NCBI GenBank assembly: GCA_914767715.1
Contig: OU612066.1
Span: 16,745,001-16,809,000 of the forward strand
Source: Membranipora membranacea
Taxonomy: Eukaryota; Bryozoa; Gymnolaemata; Cheilostomatida; Membraniporidae
Direction: 5' to 3'
DNA length: 64,000 nucleotides
The notes beneath the pieces are model-generated. The model had not been told where the DNA came from, did no database searches, and saw nothing but the letters and a program-made list of their open reading frames with translations. The position numbers and the translations under genes are program-made. How positions within the stretch are numbered: position 1 is the stretch's first letter; each line of letters starts with the position of its first letter. Positions 55,301-64,000 of the stretch are shown piece by piece.

Positions 55301-55933
55301 AGCAAACAAGCAACAAACAGTGACAGGCTTTTTGACCATGATCGTTATCTAAGGTGAAATTTGAACTTTGGCAACTTAAACAAATATTTTTTTGATAGCA
55401 GTGTAGATTCTCGTATCTTGGCATGAATGGCGGCCTACAAGATATTCTTATGACCCGGCTCACTGCAGCTGTCTGTTGCATACAATGGAACTTCTATGAA
55501 TATGATGAACTTACAGCAGGCTGTGTGTACCTTGACATGCTGTGTGGCAGCAAGTAATGCAAAGTCAATACGTATTAATTTTTACGATAATAAGGCCACA
55601 ATTAGGCTGCAAAAAATTGTCCATTAGATCGCACTGGCAAAAGGCTGCAAGCTGTTAATGTTACACATTTAGATCCATTCTTTTTATACCCTATACATTA
55701 TATGCAGAAATATGTTCTACACACGTATTCACGCTGTGTATTTTCCTTATTCTTCATACTAGGCGACTGTACAGTTTGGTGGATCAATGTTGGAGCACAG
55801 ACCCACAGATTTAGACCTAGCCGTTTTACACAGAGTGAAGAAAACATCATCCAGATCTCTCAAACTTAATCATCAGCTCAAGGGAGTCAAGACACAGGTC
55901 TATGAACTCGAAGAAGACATGAAACATTTATAA
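47861..55933 (+). CDS. CCDC77: Coiled-coil domain-containing protein 77 (9 exons, complete)
   Basis: Exons: 47861-47930, 48740-48999, 49494-49668, 50451-50586, 51320-51430, 52014-52266, 53107-53232, 54150-54302 and 55763-55933, giving 1,455 nt and 484 aa (human CCDC77 488). All GT-AG junctions keep phase. Landmarks shared with the vertebrate protein are QREDEIAELQKALSDMQVFL, VSYFFKEPP, LRLQVEALQSQ, LHKTQDLLYDST, MYREQVITFEDEIASYREKE and RRNLEVEGFKNDIKTLRKQL. Most of the chain is heptad-like coiled coil, with no enzyme domain. By family knowledge the protein is found at centrosomes and in ciliated cells; its exact role is unsettled. It is divergently paired with KDM5. Exon 8 (51 codons, phase 0 at both ends) is flanked by two oppositely oriented copies of one MITE. 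The exon 7 donor GTTTGA is weak. Confidence 0.95.
48354..48458. mobile_element. 105-bp hairpin MITE with G-rich arm
   Basis: TACTCCAAAACCTGG at the left end and its exact complement at the right end enclose a second paired block, CAATGTTTGACTGCCCCCC against a long poly-G run with GCAGTCAAACATTG. TA begins and ends the palindrome, so a TA target duplication is possible. It lies in CCDC77 intron 1. The loop contains GGGTTTCAACT. Confidence 0.75.
49301..49350 (+). repeat. (TA)n microsatellite
   Basis: TA/TATAT simple repeat in CCDC77 intron 2. Confidence 0.8.
49729..49891. repeat. 163-bp AT-rich palindrome
   Basis: The arms run from GATATATAATATATAT to its complement, with non-simple blocks such as AAATGATAGCATATA matched by TATATGCTATCATTT on the other arm, around a centre AACAATATATTATATTGTT. 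The ordered non-repetitive blocks show it is a true palindrome and not only a TA microsatellite. It lies in CCDC77 intron 3. Confidence 0.8.
52388..52515 (+). repeat. Partial copy of the 5336-5587 MITE family
   Basis: The segment contains TCTAATTGAAAGACC, GAGTGATTATTTTGAGCGAT and GATAATTTGCTTTAGGAAAG, then TCTAATTGAAAGACC again. These match the right-hand half of the element at 5336-5587 closely, including the AAGTGAGTGATAATTTTGAG block. The left half is missing. It lies in CCDC77 intron 6. Confidence 0.65.
52779..52990 (+). mobile_element. tRNA-derived SINE
   Basis: The head GAGGTGGCGCAATCGTTTAG (A box about 52786-52803) is followed by a B box GGTTCGAGTCC (52848-52858). The spacing is about 62 bases, too long for a normal tRNA without a long variable arm. 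A non-tRNA body follows, with CCAGCACCCTAGAGGTTGGA and a stretch to about 52990. It lies in CCDC77 intron 6. The 3' edge is uncertain and no target duplication was identified. Confidence 0.65.
53446..53820 (+). mobile_element. TTAA-flanked MITE, copy 2 (CCDC77 intron 7)
   Basis: Element 53450-53816 (367 bp), TTAA on both sides, in the same orientation as copy 1. It lacks the block TGGCCATTGAT near its left end, which explains the 10-base length difference. It lies about 330 bases upstream of CCDC77 exon 8. Confidence 0.9.
54364..54748 (-). mobile_element. TTAA-flanked MITE, copy 3 (CCDC77 intron 8, inverted)
   Basis: Element 54368-54744 (377 bp), TTAA on both sides, opposite in orientation to copies 1 and 2. 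It begins only 65 bases after the exon 8 donor. Its left terminal repeat has one change (AGGGCGACC for AGGGCAACC). Confidence 0.9.
54825..54857 (+). repeat. (ATTACT)n microsatellite
   Basis: About five tandem ATTACT units in CCDC77 intron 8. Confidence 0.85.
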
Positions 55934-56154
55934 CATTCCAAATCATGATGATAAAATTTTTATATGTTGTTCTTGTTTATTGTGAAAAAATATACCCTTG
56001 CCTGTGAAAGCTGTTGTGCCAAAAATGTGTCTTGTAAATGGCCAACCGCCACACATCTCTGTAAAAGGCCCGTCTGCCTGTGACAAATACTCATCCAACG
56101 TTCTAACTGGCCATCCATTTCACCTTATATCAATCTCAAATTGTGACTGTCAAG

Positions 56155-56435
56155 AACCCATCCGGATGCTTATTTGGAAAATTTGCCAAACAGGCATCCG
56201 GTTGGCACTCGGACATCCAGATGGGTTTGTCACCTGATGATAAGTGTCTACAACCCATCCTCATCTATTACAAGCCCATCCACCTCTGCTAATTTGTGTC
56301 CAAACGTTTTTATGCAACCGGATGCCTATTTGGCATCCGGCGGTTGTCCAAGTGCTAACAGGATGCCTATCGGGCAACCATCGGTTCCCACGCGGACATC
56401 CAAAGATTGTCCGATAGGAATTCGGATGGGTTTAT
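56155..56435. repeat. Nested inverted repeats around CATCCGG/CCGGATG words
   Basis: The block opens AACCCATCCGGATG and closes TTCGGATGGGTTTAT, which are reverse complements over about ten bases. Inside, CAGATGGGTTTGTC is opposed by ACAACCCATCC, and GGATGCCTATTTGGCATCC is itself palindromic. It is more GC-rich than its surroundings. It starts 220 bases after the CCDC77 stop and could be partly in its 3' untranslated region. Probably a non-autonomous DNA element. Confidence 0.5.
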
Positions 56436-56929
56436 GGCGCAGCAAAACCTGACGAAGATGATAAATTCTTGGATTGTTAAGTTAATTCCTACCAAGAGCA
56501 TTTTCATCAAAAATGTTATAAAAAAATGAATGCAACATTCCAGAATTAGCCTCGGTTAAATCTACTCAATCATCAACCAACAGCCATTTAAACCAGTTGC
56601 TTTTCTTTTTGCTGATTCATAATCAATACTGACTAGAGAAGATATAAATTATTCGATGTTGGAGGCTACCTTGAACACTTTTGTGTTTGAAAGCATAGAA
56701 TCACAAAACTAATCTGTCCTGTGCTCTAGGTAATATAACTTAGTTGACTTATCTAATTGTTAGTTGCAATGTGTGCCAAGCACTTCTGCCATTGCAGACA
56801 TGATTGTTTCACAATCACAAGCATAGCAATTTTTAAACTTTGGAGAAAGATGCTGTGATGCGCAATGAGATGCAAGAATTATGAGAAACTTCATAACGCT
56901 AGTTTGTTAATAAGATCATTTTAGGACAA

Positions 56930-57090
56930 AACTCCAGCTCCACTGAATTGTGTGGCTCTATTTTAGCAGAGCTTGAGCGGCGTTTGAGATGCCTTTAGCA
57001 CCTGATGGATGAAACATTTCACCAGAATTCTCACTGAATTATCATCCGCTTTAGATTTGATCTTTTTCCCTATGCTTGAGTTCTGAAGGT
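56930..57090 (-). repeat. Diverged relative of the TTAA MITE family
   Basis: The run GTTTGAGATGCC...CACCTGATGGATGAAACATT, then TCACCAGAATTCTCACTGAA, TTATCATCCG and TCTTTTTCCC matches, in order, the right half of the minus-oriented MITE copies (TGAGTTTGAG...CTGATGGAAGAAATGTTTCA, AAGAATTCTG, ATCATCCG, CTTTTTCCCC). Many substitutions and no intact ends; an older relative or sister family. Confidence 0.5.
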
Positions 57091-58044
57091 AAAAGTTCAC
57101 CCCATCCGCTCTGGGAAAAAGTTAGCTTAATAGATAGGACAATTGTGATTAGGCCGATTGGGCCAAACTGTGTCACTGCCGATATGGCGCAGAGAAACTC
57201 GTATCTCAGAGTAAAGCTGCAGCAAGCCGCGTGTAGCCAATGTGAAGAAATCTGACTGAGACTTGGCTGGGAAAAAGTAGTAGTAGGTAGTGTTGCTCAT
57301 TAATTTGATTAAAACCTCTTGTGGCAGGTCCCTAGCCATCAGTATTGGCAGTGGTCTATCCCACATGCATCTATTGTAGCAGTTTGTCTCCCCACACTCA
57401 CAGTTATTTCTATTGTTGTTACAATAGCCGCGACTGACGATTGTAAAGATTGATTTCAGAGTTGTTTGCTCAACAAGAAGGGGTAGCCAACTTCTATGAT
57501 GAAGATGGGATAGCCCCGTTCAATCAGGCAGGGTCCCACCCTCCCTGGTTCAATTAAACCTGCCTTTTTGTGTGCACCACAGCATTGTAATACTCCCAGA
57601 ACAGCATCATCAACTCACCAGTCTCAAATCAAAGAGCTGTTTTTTTAATAGATATAGATAAAATACCTTGCTTGACATTGAGCTTAGTCCGTAGTTGGTT
57701 TTTGGATCATGCGCAAAATTGTTTGTGATATAAACCCATTTTGATGTGAGCAACATGTTGTTTGTTAAATAGCCTTTTTGTTATATTATTGATGTTATTT
57801 TGACAAAATAATAATTATTCATCGCTGTTGTGATAATACCAAACAGAAAAGCCACTAAAAAACAAGCATTATTCAATGAAAATTTTAGAGTCTACTAGCA
57901 GTTTCAGTCTGTGACTGTCATATGATCAACTAGAGACTCACATACATAGATAAACCTATTATTCTGACAATATTACTGAGGTCAAGAAAATCAAGTAAAG
58001 TGAGTTTACAAAAAGATCCGCTCAACTGATTAGATACAGAGTTA

Positions 58045-58152
58045 GGTACTGTTCCAGGTGCTGTTCCAGGTGCTGTTCCAGGTGCTGTTCCAGGTGCTGT
58101 CCCAGGTGCTGTTCCAGGTGCTGTTCCAGGTGCTGTTCCAGGTGCTGTTCCA
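58045..58152 (+). repeat. 12-bp minisatellite, 9 units
   Basis: Nine head-to-tail copies of GGTGCTGTTCCA; the first unit has A for G at position 4 and the fifth has C for T. In one frame it would encode Val-Pro-Gly-Ala repeats, but stops lie close on both sides in that frame, so it is treated as noncoding. Confidence 0.95.
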
Positions 58153-58337
58153 GGATTGTTTTGAGTTCAGTGGTGCGCACATGTTGATTTGAGGGTGCTG
58201 AATCAACAAACTACTAATCTAACAAATTGTCAATAATAGAAAATATCAAGCAGCAAATTTGAACCACGTTGTGTTCAAACCTGTTTTCTTTTAACTTTAT
58301 TGGCATAATTTTCATTCGATGAGAACGTTTTACAAAA

Positions 58338-58655
58338 TGATCCATTTCCTGCGTTCGGCGTTGCCCCCTTCCATTTGCCTGCGGTGTGACCAGTGGAGGG
58401 GGTAACTCTGTACGCAAGAAATGGATCAAACTTGATCTCATCCATATGAATAGAGTCGTACGTGTTGCAACTTAAAACTGTAACTTGTTGATCCATTTCC
58501 TGCGTTTGGAGTTGCCCCCTCCACTGGTCTTGCCACAGGCATTTACCTGCGGCGTAACCTGTGGAGGCCAGAGGGGGCAACTTCGTATGCAGCAAATGGA
58601 TCAATCTTGATCTCCTCCACGTGAATACGGTTGTAGGTGTTGCAACTTAATGCTG
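58338..58655. repeat. Two tandem copies of a palindromic element
   Basis: Unit A (58338-about 58485) and unit B (58488-about 58655) both open TGATCCATTTCCTGCGTT and GTTGCCCCC, and contain in their second half the complements GGGGG(C)AACT and AAATGGATCAA. They then share CTTGATCTCATCCA/CTTGATCTCCTCCA and GTTGCAACTTAA. Each unit is therefore an imperfect palindrome followed by a shared tail, and the pair is a head-to-tail duplication. No coding capacity. Confidence 0.7.
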
Positions 58656-58847
58656 TTAAGTGTACGCAGTAATTTTCATGGCATTACACTGGTAGATGGA
58701 TGGTAGGTTTTGCTTGATATTGTTTCTTTTTTGCTCAAGGAGAAACTCATTGGTTTGCTGATCGCTCCATATGATTTAATCAGAATTGGAACATTGATAA
58801 CTCCAGTTATCAAGTACGGACAAGATGGCGGTGTTGATGATTGGAGT

Positions 58848-58905
58848 GGTACTGTTGGTGTTGTGGTGGTCATGGTGGTGTTGCAGTGGTGGTGGTGGTG
58901 TGTGT
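58848..58905 (+). repeat. GGT-rich simple repeat
   Basis: Irregular GTGGTG/TGTTGG units (GGTGGTCATGGTGGTG and GTGGTGGTGGTGGTGTG). A low-complexity run that opens long frames on both strands by chance. Confidence 0.75.
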
Positions 58906-59315
58906 AAAGGTTGTAGTGGATTACCTATTTGATTAACAATTTGAGAGAAACATTTAAGCCCGATGTTTCTGGATGGATGGCCTTGTCTATTATGAAATTG
59001 AGGAGGGGCGTTGTAAATGATCAGGCTGATCCTAGGTGGGGACAAGTTCCACCGAACACAATGGCAGGATATGGGGCGCTAGTTTCCAGAGAGATCAAGG
59101 CTCCTGAGCAAGACCAAGGCGCAATTATTGTTGCATATACATATATAAATATGCATAAATATGTATATATATCTACATACAAATGTACCCTCAGTAACGA
59201 TGGCGGTTCATGTGTTAGTGTAAGGTCAGATAAATGTTTGCAGTGACCTATACAAATCAATAAGTGGTCCATGATGTGCCTCCTTCATTCCTCAGCATGC
59301 TTAGATATGATGTGA

Positions 59316-59516
59316 TTGCATCACACCTTACAAAACCAAAACACACAGAGTTCTTCCAACCCACCACTGGCTGAGGCAAAGCGTCTCGAGGAAGAAAATG
59401 AAAGGTATGAGAAGCTTAAGGCTGCTGAAGCATCAAAATTTAGCTGTGCTAGATTGGGTGTACCGGAATGGGATGCTGTAGCACTCGAGTTTATAATTCA
59501 AGCGTATACCAATTAG
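59316..59516 (+). CDS. Doubtful 66-codon open frame, possible orphan exon
   Basis: I do not recognise this product. The second half, PPLAEAKRLEEENERYEKL then KAAEASKFSCARLGVPEWDA, looks protein-like (charged helix followed by a Cys/Trp segment). A possible splice acceptor (CACACAG) lies at about 59346, so it may be a terminal exon of an unrecognised gene. No partner exons with matching phase were found in the preceding 3 kb, and low-complexity repeats lie upstream. It could equally be a chance frame. Confidence 0.2.
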   Translation: MHHTLQNQNTQSSSNPPLAEAKRLEEENERYEKLKAAEASKFSCARLGVPEWDAVALEFIIQAYTN

Positions 59517-59624
59517 ATTTATAGCACTGCTGCCAATTGTAGTTTTGTAGTAGCTACCATATTTTAAGATTTTTTTACACCTTTTATCAAATACTGAATA
59601 TTTTAGCACAGCACCAAGACTTTT

Positions 59625-59790
59625 ACTGAGAGATTTTTATTTCTTGACTGGATAAATACTACCATCCATCCTGCTGCTCATCCTCCTCCGCCTCTGAATC
59701 TTCGTCACCCTACACTGTGACGAGAAAGGTCGTGGTAATAAGTTGACAAAACTTATCTCCCAACGAGGCTCAGCCTTTTGTGTCAGGGAG
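59625..59790 (+). pseudogene. Decayed copy of exon 1 of the secreted PAN-like gene
   Basis: The run CTGCTGCTCATCCTCCTCCG, then CCTCTGAATCTTCGTCACCC and TACACTGTGACGAGAAA is nearly identical to 61490-61556 (CTGTTGCTCATCCTCCTCAG and onward). It would encode CCSSSSASESSSPYTVTR, the same as the intact gene. The copy has lost the ATG and signal-peptide sequence and reads into a TGA in the same frame soon after (near 59741). No downstream exons were found for it. It is a broken tandem duplicate. Confidence 0.75.
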
Positions 59791-60439
59791 ACCTCTGGGT
59801 AGGCTACATTATCTGCTAGCGATTCTGTGGTAAGTATTTTCATGACCAATATAGTCTTCTCTCATAAACAGGACACTCCAAATCCACCCTTGCTATTCTA
59901 TAGCTTACAATGATCAGCATCATGAAGCAGTACCATGGCTAATGAGTTTTATGTTCCAACAATGTTTGGAAACTATAGGAATTGGTTACAACCCTCGGAC
60001 ACAGTTACATCTGTATCATATAAGAACTTTGTATGTATTTTTATGACCGGCGTCATTATTATAAGGTAACAGTCTTTTCATTTCTTCAGCTTCATGTTTG
60101 TCATTCACAGCTGTGATTTGTGATTTTAAAACTATGACTGATGTGACTCGTTTTGACAAACACCCAAGATAGTGTCGTGTTGGATAACAGCTCCAGATGT
60201 ACTGGGTAAAAATCACTGGTAATTGTATAATTCTTGTGTGTTTACTGATTACTGGGCTCAATTGACGCCCCAGGTGTGCTCCCACCGGCCTGAAAACTGA
60301 GAGCAACTTTGCTCCGAATGCGATTTTAACCCCTCCTTAAACCTATATGTGAAAGATATTAGAATATGTCTATCATTTTATTACAATAATACCATATCCG
60401 ACCCAGCCCGGAGGGTATAAACATGCTATAAATGCTGGT

Positions 60440-60780
60440 ATTGGAGGATGTGTGATTCCAAAGTAAACATCTGAGAGCTCACCTGACCGACTTGAGCCCT
60501 ATTCTTATAACACAATATAGGCGAGTGTAACAATTTTAAACAAATAAATCAATAAGATAAATTGTATTTTACTAAGATCCTACCTACACCTATAAAATCT
60601 CAATCACTTATTTAATTATCAATTATTATTAAGTCAGCAGTTGGAACAACGTCAAACAAAGCATAAAATGCTTCATAAAATAGAAACAGTCAGCTCAATC
60701 AAATTACATGTTATGTCCCCATGTCAAGAGAGGAGACAATGCCTGAGAATTTTATTTTATGAGAAAGCTTTTTAATATTT
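60440..60780 (+). repeat. Diverged tandem duplication of 61110-61400
   Basis: Shared ordered words are AAGTAAACAT, TGAC(C/T)GAC, GTGTAACA, AATCAATA, AAATTGT(A/T)TTTTACT, TCTCAATCA and TTATTTA. They repeat with an offset of about 670 bp falling to 600 bp. The second copy is immediately upstream of the secreted-protein start, so promoter-proximal sequence seems to have been duplicated. Confidence 0.5.
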
Positions 60781-61457
60781 GCCTCCGATTCAAAAGTGTA
60801 ATTCAAAGTTTGGGATCTACCCACTTCAAAATAGTGCAACCAGGCCTGTTCTTACTTTGAATCCCTTTTCCATCTGTCAGAATTCATTCTCATCACTTTG
60901 GTATTCATTTTCTTCACTTTCCTCGCACTAAAAAGCCAGGTGAGTTTGAACATATGCCTGGACACAAAAGCTGGAAAGGCTAGAGCAAATGTAATCAAAT
61001 ATTCCTACATATGGAGTCTATTTCGTTTATCAATAGAAGAACCAACTTGAGCGCATCAAATCAATCTTCATCCAAATAAAAGTTATCTACAGCGGCTGAT
61101 ATTTGTGTTTGTAAAACTCCATAAGTAAACATATTGAATGAAGGTCTTACGTGACTGACGTAGGGTGGTCTATTATCATAACGGTTCATAAACAAGTGTA
61201 ACAGTTGAAAAACAATTTAATCAATATGGTAAATTGTTTTTTACTTAGCTCATCTCTGCACTGCTACATACTATCTCAATCAATTATTTATCTCTGTCAT
61301 AAATTATTCATAGGACGCTCTTCTCAAACCAAATCTTCCCAGCATTAGACAGGCAGAATAAATAAGCTTTTTTATGCATCAAGAGTTAACCAGCTGAATA
61401 TCTCTTGTCAGCGTAAGACATCAGCACTGAATGATATGTTCCTGCATTAGCTTACCG

Positions 61458-63484
61458 ATGGGAAGATTTATAACTCTGCTGCTTATTGTAGCAGCCTGTT
61501 GCTCATCCTCCTCAGCCTCAGAATCTTCGTCACCTTACACTGTGACGAGAAATGTGGTGTCTTCGAGTTTATCAACCATATCTCCCTACAAGACTCAAGG
61601 TAGGCGGTTATACAATCTTAACTTGCATTTGTGACAGATTAAAGGGCAACCAAGGTTTCGCAGCAATGCATTAATGGGTAGCAAATAATGTGCTGGGCAG
61701 CATCAGCTTTGTGCATTACGCGATGCAAAACTCAAAGTAGTTGCTGACTCTAAGCTGGGTAACACTTCAGTTTAGGGGAGGTTCCAAGACTTTGCTGTAA
61801 TAATTATAGAGCACAGGCTAGATAATAACAGGAACAGGAAACTGCTATGTGGTATTCTCTTTTAGATGAGTTTGAGTACCTGATGGAAGAAATGTTTCAT
61901 AAGAATTCTGACTGAATAATCATCCGAATTATATTTTGTCTTTTTCCCCATGCAGAAGGTGCAATCTGCTATTAATCAATGGCCATCAATGAGAAGTTGT
62001 TTGAAACCTTGGTTGCCCTTTAAAAAAGATTCTTCTGATGCTGAGATTATAGATAATGACATAACACCATCATTGAGAAGTCAGGTCAATGTTTATCAAC
62101 ACATATCAACTGTTTTTTCACATTAACTCTCATTTGTAATGTTTAGAATGTTCTTTTCTGTTTAATTTCTTCCACTGTGTTATTGAGCCTCACCTTAAAT
62201 TCCTTACGTCGAGTCATTTCAAATTTTTAACTATAACAAATTTGGCACTCTTTAAATTATCCATTATGATAGAGGAGCCATCGAGTTCACACTGCACAAC
62301 CCTCTGCACCGTGGACGTGTCTTGTAACTCAGCAATATTTGATGGAGACAGGACAGTCTGCCATTTATACACAAACTCACAAGCTTCTTCGCTCACAACA
62401 AGCTCCGATGATACCAATGTGACCTATTTTGAAAAGGTGGACTGTGATTGGACGTCAGTTACAACTGAGGTATTTTTGTAAAAGTTTCTTCGAATGCGAC
62501 TTTGAATATGCATTTGAAAATTCGGCCAAATTCCCAAAAATGAAAAAATAGTAGGTTCAACTAACAGGCTCAACCATAATTAGGCACTGACTACTTTTGT
62601 TCACATACATAAACTCCTGTCGATCAAAACTGCCTATCCCATTGAGTGGTCATTAAGTATATATTAATTTGTATATATCGGCATGAAAAAAGGGGCCTTT
62701 GAGACTGGCCAGGAAAGAGTCTGGAGGGGGGGGGGGGGCTCAGACTAGGTGTCACCACAATTTAAAATAACTCATTTATTCTTTTCATCTTACAGGACTG
62801 TTGTTACATAGAGAACCTCTCTTGTCTGGATCATGCATACTTCAAAATCTATTTGGGTAGGTGTATTTTCACATTTTACCAACAGATCAATTTATGTGGA
62901 CTTCGATACTAAGAAGAGAAGATAATATATTATAATAGCAAACCTCTTGGATATTTAATAATAAGATTAATTTAATAGATTTTATAGGGGTATGGTTGTC
63001 TTATTATATAAATTAGTTGTCACACCTTTACCTTCCCATTCTCAAGGATGAGGGATGAGGTTCGATAGACCTTTTCATTTATAATTCGAGGTCAACTTTG
63101 CCAAGTTCATAGTCTAATATAAGAGAAGACAAATCAATAACCTTTGTTTATTAATTTAAACAAAAAATGATTGGCAATTAATCATGTTTCTATTTACCTT
63201 ATTGACATCTTAATGTCTCCAAATAAGTTGATTGGAATTTAAACAACAAGGTTCCACTTTTTGTTCTAGTATTTATATTCTAGCATCTCAGTTCAATAGT
63301 CATGTTCAATGATACATGTCTTCAGTTAGATGAATATTGATTCCAGGTAATCTTAAGTTCATGCCGGCCCTGTTTTTGACACTGACTGCAATAATATGAT
63401 AGCATTCTGATAACCCATATATGTGTCTCAACAGAGATAAGAAGCCAAGACACACTAGGAACATTTAACTGTGTCAGTGCATGA
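61458..63484 (+). CDS. Small secreted cysteine-rich protein, PAN/apple-like (4 exons)
   Basis: Proposed exons: 61458-61599, 62273-62469, 62796-62856 and 63435-63484, giving 450 nt and 149 aa with consistent phases (1, 0, 1). MGRFITLLLIVAACC is a typical signal peptide, followed by a Ser-rich stretch. The second exon shows a PAN/apple-like cysteine pattern: HCTTLC, VSCNSAIFDG, VCHLYT and VDCDW. The third adds DCCYIENLSC. I see about ten cysteines in the predicted mature part and no enzymatic motif. By family knowledge PAN domains bind proteins or sugars outside the cell. Intron 1 contains a MITE. A broken exon 1 copy lies 1.8 kb upstream. The last exon is chosen by phase and a good CTCAACAG acceptor; the gene might instead continue beyond the window. 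The exact family is uncertain. Confidence 0.55.
61639..62023 (-). mobile_element. TTAA-flanked MITE, copy 4
   Basis: Element 61643-62019 (377 bp) with TTAA on both sides, in the same orientation as copy 3 and almost identical to it. It lies in intron 1 of the secreted PAN-like gene, 40 bases after the exon 1 donor. Confidence 0.9.
62728..62741 (+). repeat. Poly-G tract
   Basis: About a dozen G between GTCTGGA and CTCAGACT. The flanking AGTCTGG and CTCAGACT can pair, so the tract sits inside a small hairpin. It is in intron 2 of the PAN-like gene. Confidence 0.75.
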
Positions 63485-64000
63485 CACAGTTGAATCGTAC
63501 AATGTATCCCGACACACCCATAACAATACATATTAACATCAACATAGTTGGCTTCGATTTCACCAAATAACCAATATATTTTTTGCCAATGCTATGTTTT
63601 GACAATCGCAATTCGTCAATCATATTTCTTCACAGTAATAATGCCAATCTCATTACGCCAGTCAAATTTTGCCAAAGAAATTTTGCTCTCCTGTATTGCT
63701 AATCGCATTTTGCCGAAGCATTTTCCCAATTAAGGTGCACAATAATATCTGTCCCAAAATCTTCCCCTTTCATGTCCATCCTTGACTGCTGGCGTCAGTC
63801 CATGTAACTCAAGCAGATATTTTCCATCCAAAAGGTTTTATCTCAATGGCAGACAGGCATGGACGGGGATAGGCAGGCAGAGAGAGAGAGACATACTGTA
63901 CATATGTCAACAAATAGAGATAAAACAGAAGTGTCTGTAATAAATGAAGATGGAATAATCATCTATTGCATACATACACAGTTTTAATTTTTTTTGCCCT
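63485..64000. other. Right end of window, no gene recognised
   Basis: AT-rich sequence after the proposed stop of the PAN-like gene, with a short GA-rich simple repeat near 63876-63890. Further exons of that gene cannot be excluded. Confidence 0.5.

Larger units (their letters stand above)
55934..61457. other. Intergenic region right of CCDC77
   Basis: This 5.5 kb holds nested inverted repeats (56155-56430), a diverged MITE relative (56930-57090), a 12-bp minisatellite (58045-58152), two tandem palindromic units (58338-58655), a decayed exon copy of the next gene (59625-59790) and a diverged duplication of that gene's upstream sequence (60440-60780 against 61110-61400). A 66-codon open frame at 59316-59516 is listed separately as doubtful. 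No firm gene is supported. Confidence 0.55.

Noticed and set aside
58045-58152. Possible elastin-like exon or CRISPR-like array
   Set aside because: Direct repeats are head-to-tail 12-mers without spacers, so it is not a CRISPR array; stops close the VPGA frame on both sides.
58776-59045. 89-codon minus-strand frame rich in His and Pro
   Set aside because: It arises from the GGT-rich simple repeat and has no splice context or family match.

Overview
The window is a stretch of animal (metazoan) nuclear DNA, most likely from an aquatic invertebrate. Genes are split by many introns of about 100 to 1,500 bases with GT-AG borders. The DNA is AT-rich, and the spaces between exons are full of short non-autonomous transposons, tRNA-derived SINE heads, hairpins and microsatellites. 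The proteins are clear but diverged relatives of human proteins, and one gene pair keeps the human arrangement. The sequence alone does not identify the phylum. There is no sign of bacterial operons, CRISPR arrays or phage.

Layout from left to right. (1) 1-7393 has no recognisable gene; it holds a dispersed repeat family and two hairpin transposons. (2) 7394-11452, minus strand: GPN2, a GPN-loop GTPase, complete in 5 coding exons (315 aa). (3) 11453-15858: repeats, including a dead non-LTR retrotransposon tail. (4) 15859-18168, plus strand: RPL7L1-like ribosomal protein of the uL30 family, 5 coding exons (250 aa). (5) 18169-20326: intergenic, with a segment matching the 5' end of U2 snRNA. 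(6) 20327-27677, plus strand: a diverged atlastin-like large GTPase in 9 exons, with an alanine/glycine-rich hydrophobic tail and an in-frame stop in exon 1. (7) 28653-47287, minus strand: a complete KDM5 (JARID1) histone H3K4 demethylase in 30 coding exons (1,663 aa). (8) 47861-55933, plus strand: a complete CCDC77 orthologue in 9 exons (484 aa), head to head with KDM5 across 573 bp. (9) 55934-61457: repeats, a minisatellite and a decayed exon copy. (10) 61458-63484, plus strand: a small secreted cysteine-rich PAN/apple-like protein in 4 exons (149 aa).

The genes are mostly independent housekeeping functions: RNA polymerase assembly, ribosome-related, chromatin, centrosome/cilium and membrane GTPase. 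The functional pairing to note is KDM5 with CCDC77, divergently transcribed from a shared intergenic region. KDM5A and CCDC77 are also head-to-head neighbours in human (12p13.33), so the arrangement looks ancient. Four near-identical 367-377 bp MITEs with TTAA target sites lie in introns of KDM5, CCDC77 (two, in opposite orientation around one in-frame exon) and the secreted-protein gene.

All exon models were read by eye. Each was checked by reading frame across splice sites, by length arithmetic, and by comparison with remembered family sequences. No alignment or database search was run.
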